DNA of 12,671 nt, taken from positions 1 to 12,671 of the forward strand of contig JACQRD010000018.1 in assembly GCA_016206675.1 (NCBI GenBank). Direction: 5' to 3'. Within the stretch, counting starts at the first letter, position 1, and each line of letters opens with the position of its first letter. The stretch comes from Candidatus Omnitrophota bacterium (lineage in GTDB: Bacteria > Omnitrophota > Gorgyraeia > Aquiviventales > Aquiviventaceae). The translations under genes were made by a program, and so were the position numbers. Under the pieces are notes generated by a model, which worked only from the letters and a program-made list of their open reading frames with translations, was not told the origin of the DNA and made no database searches. Below, one piece after another: positions 1 to 6,147 of this stretch.

Positions 1-156
1 CTTGCGAAGCACCTGCGCCCTCATCGCCAACCGGCGGCGCGTGATCTTCCCTGACGCCGGCGCATACAGCAAGGCGACGATGCTGCCTGCCGTCGCACCC
101 AGTCCGAAGGCGGCCACGGTCCTGAGGAACCCACCCCGACGACGTTGCTCCTTCAT
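1..156 (-). CDS. YtxH-family small membrane protein (C-terminal part cut by window edge)
   Basis: Only the first 52 codons are in the window; the gene runs off the left edge. The N-terminus is basic (MKEQRRRGG), followed by a glycine/alanine-rich hydrophobic segment at about residues 17-31 (GLGATAGSIVALLYAP) and then SGKITRRRL. A small-residue membrane helix ending in LLxAPxSGKxTR is the hallmark of YtxH-type proteins, small single-pass membrane proteins of uncertain function often linked to envelope stress. The start is supported by an AGGAGG-like sequence about 11 nt upstream. It begins 24 nt after the stop of the DUF948-like gene on the same strand. DUF948 and YtxH genes are often neighbours, so the two very likely form one operon behind the riboswitch at 669-752. 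The molecular function is unknown. Confidence 0.8.
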   Translation of the reverse strand, partial: MKEQRRRGGFLRTVAAFGLGATAGSIVALLYAPASGKITRRRLAMRAQVLRK

Positions 157-180
157 CCTTCTACCCCCCCTCCTGTGCAC

Positions 181-561
181 TTACCGACCACGACGATGGT
201 GCGAACGGGGTTCCGCCCCCGTTCCATGACCGTTGGTGCCGAGCCACTTCCCCAACGATTTCTCCGCCTGCGCTTTCATGGCGGCAAATTGCCTGACGGC
301 GTCTCCCATCGCTTCGCAGGCCTGAAGCCCGAGAGTTTCCACCCGCGCTGAGAGATGCTCCGTCCTCGCCAGCACCTTCCGAACGTGCGCGAGCGCCCGC
401 GCCGCCTCCTGGGTGGCGCGCGAAGCACCCGGCAGCAGGGCGTTGATCCCTCGAAGCGTGCGGCGCACATCCGCCGCCGCACGCACCACTGTAAAGGTCA
501 TGATCACCGCGCAACCGCTCAGGATGGCGAGCAAGACGAGGGCTACGGGGGCGTCAGTCAT
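181..561 (-). CDS. DUF948-like single-pass membrane protein
   Basis: A 126-residue protein with one N-terminal membrane helix (about residues 5-27, VALVLLAILSGCAVIMTFTV). A long alanine-rich amphipathic region follows (about 28-105) that looks helical or coiled-coil, and then a basic tail with several His and Arg residues. This layout matches DUF948-type proteins, which are often paired with YtxH proteins; the assignment rests on architecture and on the neighbour. No enzymatic motif is visible. The start codon has no clear Shine-Dalgarno sequence, although the methionine sits sensibly just before the membrane helix. It is the first gene downstream of the c-di-GMP-I riboswitch and its terminator, so its expression is probably controlled by a cyclic dinucleotide. 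YtxH follows after 24 nt. Confidence 0.75.
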   Translation of the reverse strand: MTDAPVALVLLAILSGCAVIMTFTVVRAAADVRRTLRGINALLPGASRATQEAARALAHVRKVLARTEHLSARVETLGLQACEAMGDAVRQFAAMKAQAEKSLGKWLGTNGHGTGAEPRSHHRRGR

Positions 562-602
562 CGAACTGCCGGGGCGTGCTCAGAAGGAAGGCGTCGGTGA
601 GC

Positions 603-640
603 CAATAAAAGAGGCGGCGCCGCGTGCGCGGCGAGCCGCC
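603..640 (-). terminator. Intrinsic terminator, likely riboswitch expression platform
   Basis: On the minus strand a strong GC hairpin forms. GGCGGC (640-635) pairs with GCCGCC (618-613) and GCCGC (632-628) pairs with GCGGC (623-619), around a 4-nt loop and with a 2-nt bulge at 633-634. TCTTTTATT follows (612-604). It lies 28 nt after the 3' end of the riboswitch aptamer and about 40 nt before the DUF948-like start codon, the position expected for transcriptional control by the aptamer. Confidence 0.8.
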
Positions 641-668
641 ATGACTGCTTGATACGAGTTGTTTCAGC

Positions 669-752
669 CATTCCTTCGGTAGCCCGGCCGCCCGCGTGGG
701 ACCCGTGGCTTTGCGTCCTGCGATTGCTCGCAGTTTGCCGTTATCGAGAATG
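669..752 (-). promoter_or_regulatory. Cyclic di-GMP-I (GEMM-I) riboswitch aptamer
   Basis: The 84-nt minus-strand sequence carries the conserved parts of the class in order. P1 pairs CATTCT (752-747) with GGAATG (674-669). Then come GGCAAAC, a perfect 5-bp hairpin TGCGA/TCGCA capped by a GCAA (GNRA) tetraloop (732-719), the signature GGACGCAAAGCC, a second GC-rich hairpin, and GGCCGGGCTACCGAA as the 3' ligand/receptor side. This class senses c-di-GMP; a variant found in Geobacter-like bacteria senses 3',3'-cGAMP. In my hand alignment to the Vibrio Vc2 RNA the residue equivalent to G20 is G, favouring c-di-GMP, but I would not call the ligand on that alone. Downstream are a terminator and the DUF948/YtxH operon. 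Confidence 0.93.
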
Positions 753-792
753 TCAAACGCTCACACCAACTATTGAGCGTTAAGTACGCTTA

Positions 793-822
793 AGTATGCC
801 TGAGCGCGCAGCGTAGCGTCAA
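793..822 (-). promoter_or_regulatory. Putative sigma-70 promoter of riboswitch operon
   Basis: The minus strand has TTGACG (822-817), an 18-nt spacer and CATACT (798-793). The start of transcription would fall near 786, about 35 nt before the aptamer. Just downstream lies a short tandem repeat of the form CG(C)TTAAGTA (778-797 on the plus strand). The -10 match is only four of six. Confidence 0.45.
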
Positions 823-838
823 GGCAACCGAAAAAATC

Positions 839-2311
839 TCACTGGGAAGGGGTCTCTTGCGGCAGGTGCTTGCGCAGGGCCCGCTGCAGCAGCCCGCCGA
901 TCAACTCTTCCGTCGTCGGAGGTTGCTGCGGCGCTGTGGCCTCCGGCGAAGCCTGGGGAGACGCTTCAGGGGACGGCTCCGCTTTCGGCCTCAGCAAGCG
1001 CTCCAGGACGTCGACGGCTTTCGTCACGACGACCTTCGAGGCAATGTAGTTGAGATCCGGCAGCACGGCCAGCCGGGGCATCTGGCCCTGAATCGCCAGG
1101 GGGATTTCAATCTCGCCGGAGCGGTTTGTCAGCGCGCCGAGCTCGGCCACGCTGCGGATGATGGCCGCGGAGAGCTCCGGCTCAATCTGCAGCCTCGATG
1201 CGATCTGTACGCCGCCGGTGACGCCGACCGTGCCGCGGCCGAGCAGCCGAAAAGTGTCGCTGCGCAGCTGCAGGTCCTCAAAGCGCAGCGCTCCGGACTC
1301 CAGGCGCGCGCTGACGTCGATGGACTCCAACACCGTATCGCGCGCCGCCAGCTTGGCCTGATAGGAAGCCGGCAGGCGCGCCTGAAGCTGCTGCACCAAA
1401 CCCGGCAGCATGGAGAGCCGGTCAAACACCGTCCGGAGGAGATTGAGGTTTTCGATGACCGGCTCGGCGATCCGGACGCGCCCCTCTCCCGATGAGGCCA
1501 GGGCGGCATGCAGCGGATTGAATGAAGGCAGCGCGCCTTCCGCCTGCAGGGCGAGCGTGCCCCGCAGCGCCGGAGCGCCAGGCTCAGCTGCCGGCAGCAG
1601 CGTTTGCAGCGGCAGGCCATCGGCGGCGAGTGTCACCTGCTCCAATGCGCCGGCGCTGGTGCCGGTGGGAAGCATCAGACGGCCTGAACAGCGCACGTTC
1701 TGCTCTTGGGCGAAGACGGCGGCGCGCACCTCAAGCTGCATCGGGCGGCCCGGCACGATCGGCCGCGCGGTCACGTCGAGCCGGCGCACCCACAGCTCGG
1801 GAAGCGGCTGTGCTGTCGCATCCGTCCAGTGCAGCGTGCCATCGCGCAGCTGCACCGAGGCGATCTCCAGGGCGATACCCGCGGTTGCGCCAGCGCTACC
1901 CTGCTCCGCGGCGGCGGCCGGTGCCGCCACAACCGCCGCCCCAAGGAGATTGATGCGCCCCTGCGCATCGCGCACCACATGGATGCGCGGCCGCATCAGA
2001 GTCACGGCCGTCACTTGCACCTGGCGGCGCAGCAGCGGCCATAGCCGCACGTGCGCCGTAGCACTCTCAAGCTCCAGCAGCGGCTCCGCGGCGGGAGGAT
2101 CGGCGACGGCAAGCCCCTGCAGCTCGGCGGCGATGCCGTTGCGCCAGCCCAGCGACATGCGCTGCAGGGTGACGGGGCGGTTAAGCGCCTTCTGGAGTTC
2201 AGCGACAACCAGCGGGCGGTACCGATCTGCGTCGAACGTAGCGATGAACACGGCCATAGCGGCCGCTGCCAGCAGAATGACGGCACCGACAATGAGGAGG
2301 AGCTTCTTCAT
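839..2311 (-). CDS. AsmA-family envelope protein
   Basis: A 490-residue protein with an N-terminal membrane anchor (about residues 3-24). A typical AsmA opening follows: FDADRYRPLVVAELQKAL and then NRPVTLQRMSLGWRNG at about 26-60. The remainder is long, beta-rich and poorly conserved, with repeated patterns such as LRDGTLHW and LQIASRL-like strands, ending in a Pro/Glu/Ala-rich linker (about 440-465) and a short helical tail. AsmA/TamB-like proteins anchor in the inner membrane, project a beta-groove into the periplasm and are thought to move phospholipids or support outer-membrane assembly. E. coli AsmA is somewhat longer (about 617 residues). The start lacks a Shine-Dalgarno sequence but has TATAAT just upstream, suggesting a very short leader. 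The substrate is unknown. Confidence 0.88.
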   Translation of the reverse strand: MKKLLLIVGAVILLAAAAMAVFIATFDADRYRPLVVAELQKALNRPVTLQRMSLGWRNGIAAELQGLAVADPPAAEPLLELESATAHVRLWPLLRRQVQVTAVTLMRPRIHVVRDAQGRINLLGAAVVAAPAAAAEQGSAGATAGIALEIASVQLRDGTLHWTDATAQPLPELWVRRLDVTARPIVPGRPMQLEVRAAVFAQEQNVRCSGRLMLPTGTSAGALEQVTLAADGLPLQTLLPAAEPGAPALRGTLALQAEGALPSFNPLHAALASSGEGRVRIAEPVIENLNLLRTVFDRLSMLPGLVQQLQARLPASYQAKLAARDTVLESIDVSARLESGALRFEDLQLRSDTFRLLGRGTVGVTGGVQIASRLQIEPELSAAIIRSVAELGALTNRSGEIEIPLAIQGQMPRLAVLPDLNYIASKVVVTKAVDVLERLLRPKAEPSPEASPQASPEATAPQQPPTTEELIGGLLQRALRKHLPQETPSQ

Positions 2312-2322
2312 CGCTCGCGCCT

Positions 2323-2328
2323 ATTATA
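2323..2328 (-). promoter_or_regulatory. Consensus -10 box just upstream of the AsmA gene
   Basis: A perfect TATAAT on the minus strand lies in the 24-nt gap after mazF, with 11 nt between it and the AsmA start codon. Transcription would begin about 4-5 nt before the ATG. No good -35 box is seen at 16-18 nt, so either the promoter is weak or another element helps it. Confidence 0.45.
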
Positions 2329-2335
2329 CCGCCGC

Positions 2336-2674
2336 TCAACGGCCAACGATATCAAGGAGGCCCTCAATCACCCGATCAACCTCGCCCTCTTCCAGCCGGG
2401 CCAGGCGGCGAGTCAGACGCTCGGTTGACAGCGTGCGGATCTGGCTGATTTTGATCCACGAGGGCTTCGGCAACAACCTGGAGGGAAGCGGCTGCGTCAG
2501 CGGAAACCCGGCCCGCTGAGGTTGACCGGTGACGGCCATGGCGATCACCGTCCCCGAACGACTGTTGAAGATCTCATGGCTGATGACGAGCACTGGACGG
2601 CGACCGGCCTGTTCCCTGCCTCGCGCAGGCTCGAGGTCAGCCCAATAGATATCCCCCCTCAGGATACGGGCCAT
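2336..2674 (-). CDS. mazF: MazF/PemK-family toxin (mRNA endoribonuclease)
   Basis: A 112-residue protein opening with GDIYWADLEPARGREQAG followed by RRPVLVIS, the classic MazF beginning. Toxins of this family are ribosome-independent ribonucleases that cut mRNA (some also rRNA or tRNA) at short motifs and slow growth until bound by antitoxin. Compared with E. coli MazF, residues E24, R29 and T52 correspond here to E21, R26 and T49, all with the same offset of three, so the active site looks intact. Length is normal. Its start codon lies inside the antitoxin gene (16-bp overlap in a different frame), the usual translational coupling of such pairs. The AsmA gene follows 24 nt downstream on the same strand and could receive read-through. 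Confidence 0.92.
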   Translation of the reverse strand: MARILRGDIYWADLEPARGREQAGRRPVLVISHEIFNSRSGTVIAMAVTGQPQRAGFPLTQPLPSRLLPKPSWIKISQIRTLSTERLTRRLARLEEGEVDRVIEGLLDIVGR

Positions 2675-2895
2675 CGCTCCCCTGAAAAACGTTCTTCGGC
2701 CAGCGCCTGCTCCTCCTTGGGATGCAGCTTCGCCGCCTCCTCAGCCAGCCGCACGCGGTTCCAGCGCTCTACTTTCTCGCGCAGGGCGGCCTGAATCGCC
2801 TGGCTGCGGTTGGGGAATCGCCCTTGCGCAACCCACCGGTCGATCAACTGCAGCAGTTGCTGATCAACCGTGATTGCGACTTTGGCGGTTGCCAT
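2659..2895 (-). CDS. Ribbon-helix-helix antitoxin partner of MazF
   Basis: I chose the ATG at 2895, giving 78 residues, over the longer open frame reaching 3024. It has an AGGAGG motif about 10 nt upstream and begins right at the conserved fold. The N-terminal part (about residues 4-45) is a ribbon-helix-helix DNA-binding domain: strand AKVAITVD, then QQLLQLIDRWVAQGRF, NRSQAIQAALREKV. The C-terminal 30 residues are charged and end in RFSGERWPVS, the type of flexible tail that wraps and neutralises MazF. The gene overlaps mazF by 16 bp. The perfect 19-bp palindrome immediately upstream (2912-2930) is the expected autorepression operator, bound by the antitoxin alone or with MazF. Confidence 0.9.
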   Translation of the reverse strand: MATAKVAITVDQQLLQLIDRWVAQGRFPNRSQAIQAALREKVERWNRVRLAEEAAKLHPKEEQALAEERFSGERWPVS

Positions 2896-2911
2896 CTGGC
2901 GCCACCTCCTA

Positions 2912-2947
2912 GTATGATAATTTATCATACCTCTGCAGCGCCGGCAA
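2912..2947 (-). promoter_or_regulatory. Toxin-antitoxin promoter with 19-bp palindromic operator
   Basis: The perfect palindrome GTATGATAA-A-TTATCATAC covers 2912-2930. On the minus strand TTGCCG (2947-2942), a 17-nt spacer and TAAATT (2924-2919) form a plausible promoter whose -10 box lies inside the palindrome. Repressor binding would therefore block RNA polymerase directly. The Shine-Dalgarno sequence AGGAGG follows right after the palindrome. Confidence 0.75.
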
Positions 2948-2957
2948 CCCCCCGCCC

Positions 2958-3728
2958 TCATTCGGTGCGCTCTTTCCTCTGATGCACACGCAATAGCCAA
3001 GCCATCCCGGTACCGAGCAGCCACAGCGAGGCGGGTTCAGGCACGACGGGATTATGCGAGTGATCCGGCAGCTCGTCATCTTGCGGTGGCAGAGGAGGAA
3101 GTGACGGCGCAGGGCCTAGATCGTCCGTGGGCAGCGGAACAGGCGGCGGCGGCACATCCGGTTCGGGCGCCGGAGGAGGCGGCGTCGGTGACGGTTCAGG
3201 TTCCGGCAACGGCAGCTGTGCTGCGCCGCTGATGGTTTTGCCCGGCGAAAACGCCAGCGATCCGATGAGAGGATGCGGCCCAAAGACTCCGTCGCCGTCC
3301 GGCAGGCGGGTCAGCGCCACATCCTGTCCGCCCTCGGCGCCGAAGCTCAGCGCGTCGATGGCATTCAACCCACTGTCTCGCAGCGTGATCGTATCGCCCC
3401 CGTTATTCAATCCCAACGTCCCACTGGAAGCGCTCGAGCCGAAGACCACCAGGAAGCCGCGCCCGGCAATCACGGATGGCGCCCCAAACGTGTGGCGCAG
3501 CTGCACCGCATCCGACAGCGTCCAGTTCGCCAGGTCGATCTGCGCTGCGTCCGTGTTGACCAGCTCGATGAACTCGTCTCGGGTCGCGTGGATCGCTCCA
3601 TCGCCGTCCGCGTCTGCGGCCGGATCGGCCAGCACTTCATTAATCACGATGCCGGCAGCCGCCTCAGGCGGTCGATAGCCCGCCGCGATCACCATGGCCA
3701 TCCCCACCCCCACCATCCATCTCCTCAT
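2958..3728 (-). CDS. Lamin-tail-domain protein with PEP-CTERM sorting signal
   Basis: I chose the ATG at 3728 (256 residues), with AGGAGG 6 nt upstream and a signal peptide immediately after it, instead of the open frame starting at 3806. Residues 1-25 are the signal peptide. Residues 27-165 resemble a lamin tail domain (INEVLADP, DEFIELVN, DLANWTLSD, GDTITLRD, then a closing SPGKTISG). A proline-rich linker (about 172-216) leads to the tail: P230-E231-P232, a hydrophobic helix and the basic end RVHQRKER. PEP-CTERM tails are recognised by an exosortase that processes and delivers the protein to the cell surface. The product is thus probably an extracellular, matrix-associated protein of unknown binding partner. 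It has its own candidate sigma-54 promoter (3849-3866) and a hairpin in its leader. Confidence 0.88.
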   Translation of the reverse strand: MRRWMVGVGMAMVIAAGYRPPEAAAGIVINEVLADPAADADGDGAIHATRDEFIELVNTDAAQIDLANWTLSDAVQLRHTFGAPSVIAGRGFLVVFGSSASSGTLGLNNGGDTITLRDSGLNAIDALSFGAEGGQDVALTRLPDGDGVFGPHPLIGSLAFSPGKTISGAAQLPLPEPEPSPTPPPPAPEPDVPPPPVPLPTDDLGPAPSLPPLPPQDDELPDHSHNPVVPEPASLWLLGTGMAWLLRVHQRKERTE

Positions 3729-3750
3729 CACATCCTCCTGTGGTTGCACA

Positions 3751-3787
3751 AACAAAAAACGCAGAAGAGAGCGTTTCTCTCCTGCGT
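3751..3787 (-). terminator. Intrinsic-terminator-like hairpin in the PEP-CTERM gene leader
   Basis: On the minus strand ACGCAG (3787-3782), a G-T wobble and AGAGA pair with TCTCT and CTGCGT (3764-3759). This makes a 12-bp stem with a 5-nt loop, followed by a run of T residues and GTT. It lies between the -24/-12 promoter and the ribosome binding site, so it could be an attenuator of this gene, or a terminator for the upstream membrane-protein gene. Confidence 0.75.
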
Positions 3788-3848
3788 CTGGATTGTTCCC
3801 GCGCAACTTCTATAGAGCAGCTACACCGTCGTCCCTACCTCCTAACTA

Positions 3849-3866
3849 TTGCACGTCGCGTGCCAA
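3849..3866 (-). promoter_or_regulatory. Candidate sigma-54 (-24/-12) promoter
   Basis: The minus strand reads TTGGCACG, four bases, GTGCAA. It matches the sigma-54 consensus (TGGCACG-N4-TTGC) at all but one position, with the invariant GG and GC exactly 12 bp apart. The start of transcription would be near 3839, about 110 nt before the PEP-CTERM start codon. It lies 20 nt beyond the stop of the neighbouring gene. PEP-CTERM genes are known in several bacteria to depend on RpoN with the PrsK/PrsR system. Confidence 0.7.
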
Positions 3867-3885
3867 GCGTGGCTTCTATGGTCGA

Positions 3886-4506
3886 CTAAGCAAGTTTGCC
3901 GACCTTGGCCGACGAACGGATGCTACACCAAATGGCCAGCACTCCCAATCCGATGGCCATCAGCAGCGACCCGAAGCTCATGGCGCCATAGTGCGCGGGT
4001 GCGAGCATCCCGAAGAGCATCGGCCCGGACAGGAAGCTGTTCACCCGTGAAGCCAAGAGCGCTCGCTTCCTGGCGGCGGCCACTTGGTCGCCGGGCACCT
4101 TGCCGGTGAGCAGCCGCTTCTGCGTGGGCCAGATGATGAACCAGACGTTGAACCACATGATGGCGCCAAGCAACATCCCGAAGAGGATCCACATCGCCCT
4201 GTCCGTGATGCCGTCGGCATCCATCATCAGGCTGCTGGGGCCGAAGCCACCACCCGGCGTATAGAAGTAGGTAAGGATGAAGAGTGCGAGCCCGGCCAGA
4301 AAAGTGATCATGGCCCCCCATCGGAACCACCACAGCGCGCGCGGCAGCAACTGGGGATTGACGGCCTTCTTGGTGGCATCATCCAGCGCGCCCTGCAACG
4401 GCACATTGACGAAGTTGAAGAAGTAGAGGTGGCCAATCCAGGTGATGCCCGCGATGACGTGCAGCCACCGAAGGATCAAATGAACGTTACTGTAGAGATC
4501 TGGCAT
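3886..4506 (-). CDS. Urate oxidase N-terminal-type membrane protein
   Basis: A 206-residue multi-pass membrane protein with segments at about 11-33, 58-82, 103-126, 156-170 and 176-195. The opening LRWLHVIAGITWIGHLYFF and the segment MLLGAIMWFNVWFIIWPTQ are typical of the Urate_ox_N (DUF989) family. In PuuD-type urate oxidases this membrane domain is fused to a C-terminal cytochrome c domain; here the protein ends after the membrane domain, so an electron-transfer partner, if any, would be separate. Histidines 16, 26 and 172 are candidates for cofactor binding. There are no purine-pathway genes nearby, so a urate role is not supported by context. The start has GAGGAGG 5 nt upstream. Confidence 0.82.
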   Translation of the reverse strand: MPDLYSNVHLILRWLHVIAGITWIGHLYFFNFVNVPLQGALDDATKKAVNPQLLPRALWWFRWGAMITFLAGLALFILTYFYTPGGGFGPSSLMMDADGITDRAMWILFGMLLGAIMWFNVWFIIWPTQKRLLTGKVPGDQVAAARKRALLASRVNSFLSGPMLFGMLAPAHYGAMSFGSLLMAIGLGVLAIWCSIRSSAKVGKLA

Positions 4507-4532
4507 GGGCTCCTCCTCTGTTGAACGACCGC

Positions 4533-4541
4533 ATTATATCA
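4533..4541 (-). promoter_or_regulatory. Extended -10 promoter sharing the stop codon of the upstream gene
   Basis: The minus strand reads TGA-TATAAT, an extended -10 (TGn) followed by a perfect -10 box. The TGA is also the stop codon of the kinase gene at 4539-6104. No good -35 box is seen, which an extended -10 promoter can tolerate. Transcription would start about 20 nt before the membrane-protein ATG, leaving room for its ribosome binding site. Confidence 0.55.
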
Positions 4542-6104
4542 CCACTTCCGGCGAAGGACGCCAATGGCGGCGCGGAGGGTATCCTGCGGGGGGCGGTTGT
4601 CGGAGAGTCTGGTCCAGTCGTCGGCGGACCAGCCGCGCACCGGCTCAAATCCTGCCGTCAGGCGGGTGTAATGCTCCGGCCTGGCCTCGGAGAGGTCCGA
4701 CTTGGCGGCAAAGCGCCTGGCGATGCGGCGCAGGGCCACCGCCCGCGGGACGACGCATTCAAAAAAGTGAAACGACGCGCCGTGTCGCCTGGCCAGTCGG
4801 CGCAGCACCTTGCGCCCGGCGGCCTTGGAGAAGGTGCCATCGCAGACCACCGACCGCCCCTGGCGCAGCAGCGCACCGGTGCGCTGGATCAACCTCCGAT
4901 AGACCATCTCGGACACGCGGGGAGCGTAGATGCCCTCAGCGAAACCACTGCGCCGCTTGCGACGCGCGGCGAACTCCATCAGCCGGATTTCATCCGTGCG
5001 CAGCCACACCGCGCTCAGCGCTTCGGCGAGCCCCCGTGCGAGCGTGCTCTTGCCGGTGCCGATCGTGCCGCCGATGACGATGAGCCGCGCAGGAGCGAAC
5101 TGCCTTGCGTAGGCGACGGCCAGCTTGAAGTGGGCATTCGAGAGCCATTGCACCCGACGACCCGCAGCGCTGCGCGGATGCTGCAACCAGGCAAAACCGC
5201 GCACCTTGCCGCGCACGAGGCTGCGGTGGCACTGGTAGAAGGGCAACACCTGATCGAAGGTGGCATCCCGCAGCCGCCGCCGGTACTGGGCCGCCAGTGC
5301 TTCGGCCAGATCGCGCCGGCCGCGGAACTCCAAATCCATCACCAGAAACGCGAAGTCGTTGGCCATGTCGCCGCAGCGAAACGCCGGCTGAAACTCCACG
5401 CAGTCGAACACGTTCACCGGCTGCGTCATGCAGATGTTTTCGCATCGCATGTCCCCATGACCATCGATGATCCGCCGCTGCCTGACCCGCTGCCGCAGCA
5501 GCGGCTCTTGAAGCGTCAGAAATTGGCGGTAGGCCGCCTCGAGAAACTGCCGGCCGGCCTCGGCCAGCAGCCCTGGAACAAACGGCTGGCACTCCTTTAA
5601 GTTGCCTAGCACCAGCGCTTCCACCGCGGCGGGCGTGCCGTACCGGTCGATGGCTCGGCTGCGCGCAGCCTTCTGAAAGAACGGGATCAGCCTATCCGCG
5701 ATTCTCCGCATATCTACTCTGCGGACTTTTCTCCGTGTAACCAACTCATCGAGCATCTGCTCTTGAGGCAGCCGGCGCATCTTCACCACCCACTCGACCA
5801 CCTTGCCCTTGCCGCCCAGCTGCAAGCCGCGGCCGCTCTCGATGATCGGCACCATGCCAAGGTACACCGAGGGTGCCAGCCGGCGATTCAGCGAGAGCTC
5901 CAGCCGGCAGAACTTCTTACGGAGGGCTACCGTGGAAGCGTCAAGAAACGGAAACGTGACCGGCTTCTTCAATTTATAGGCGAAGCGGCCAGCCAGAAAG
6001 ACGTGCGAGACATGCGTCTGCTTCCGGATGATGGACCCCGCCGGATGGGGATAGCTGGCAGGACTCGACAGGAACCGGACAATCCGCCGCTCGTGCGCGT
6101 TCAT
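4539..6104 (-). CDS. Fused aminoglycoside-phosphotransferase-like / P-loop kinase protein
   Basis: A 521-residue two-domain protein. The N-terminal half (about 1-335) is a protein-kinase-like APH fold. It has RFAYKLKKPVTFPF (about 40-53), the catalytic-loop motif HGDMRCEN (216-223) and the metal-binding equivalent VEFQPAFRCGDMANDFAFL (236-254). The C-terminal half (about 340-521) is a P-loop kinase: Walker A GGTIGTGKST (345-354), an Asp-containing strand at WLRTDEIR and VVCDGTF (419-424). This fusion is widespread and is usually annotated as a bifunctional aminoglycoside phosphotransferase/ATP-binding protein. Its true substrate is not known, and the name should not be read as antibiotic resistance. 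All key motifs look intact. The start lacks a Shine-Dalgarno sequence, but a good promoter lies close upstream. Confidence 0.87.
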   Translation of the reverse strand: MNAHERRIVRFLSSPASYPHPAGSIIRKQTHVSHVFLAGRFAYKLKKPVTFPFLDASTVALRKKFCRLELSLNRRLAPSVYLGMVPIIESGRGLQLGGKGKVVEWVVKMRRLPQEQMLDELVTRRKVRRVDMRRIADRLIPFFQKAARSRAIDRYGTPAAVEALVLGNLKECQPFVPGLLAEAGRQFLEAAYRQFLTLQEPLLRQRVRQRRIIDGHGDMRCENICMTQPVNVFDCVEFQPAFRCGDMANDFAFLVMDLEFRGRRDLAEALAAQYRRRLRDATFDQVLPFYQCHRSLVRGKVRGFAWLQHPRSAAGRRVQWLSNAHFKLAVAYARQFAPARLIVIGGTIGTGKSTLARGLAEALSAVWLRTDEIRLMEFAARRKRRSGFAEGIYAPRVSEMVYRRLIQRTGALLRQGRSVVCDGTFSKAAGRKVLRRLARRHGASFHFFECVVPRAVALRRIARRFAAKSDLSEARPEHYTRLTAGFEPVRGWSADDWTRLSDNRPPQDTLRAAIGVLRRKW

Positions 6105-6118
6105 CTGATGGAAGGCTC

Positions 6119-6147
6119 ATTGTATGTCCCCCTGCATCTCTTGTCAC
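6119..6147 (-). promoter_or_regulatory. Putative sigma-70 promoter of the fused kinase gene
   Basis: The minus strand has GTGACA (6147-6142), exactly 17 nt, then TACAAT (6124-6119): five of six matches in each box. Transcription would start near 6112, only about 8 nt before the ATG at 6104, which agrees with the absence of a Shine-Dalgarno sequence. Confidence 0.6.

Noticed and set aside
822..841. Terminator after the AsmA gene (T-run at its stop codon)
   Set aside because: A run of six T residues is present but no stable hairpin precedes it.
1410..2519. 369-codon plus-strand open frame
   Set aside because: Ser/Arg-rich, low-complexity shadow across the AsmA gene and mazF, which have clear family motifs on the other strand.
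3841..3905. Second riboswitch-like sequence (GGCAAAC ... GAAGCCACG) upstream of the PEP-CTERM gene
   Set aside because: It lacks the GACGCAAAGCC core and the GNRA hairpin, and GGCAAAC is simply the end of the membrane-protein coding sequence.
6105..6120. ATG at 6120 with a purine-rich sequence upstream as start of the kinase gene
   Set aside because: It is in another frame and yields a short unrelated peptide; the ATG at 6104 leads directly into the conserved N-terminus.
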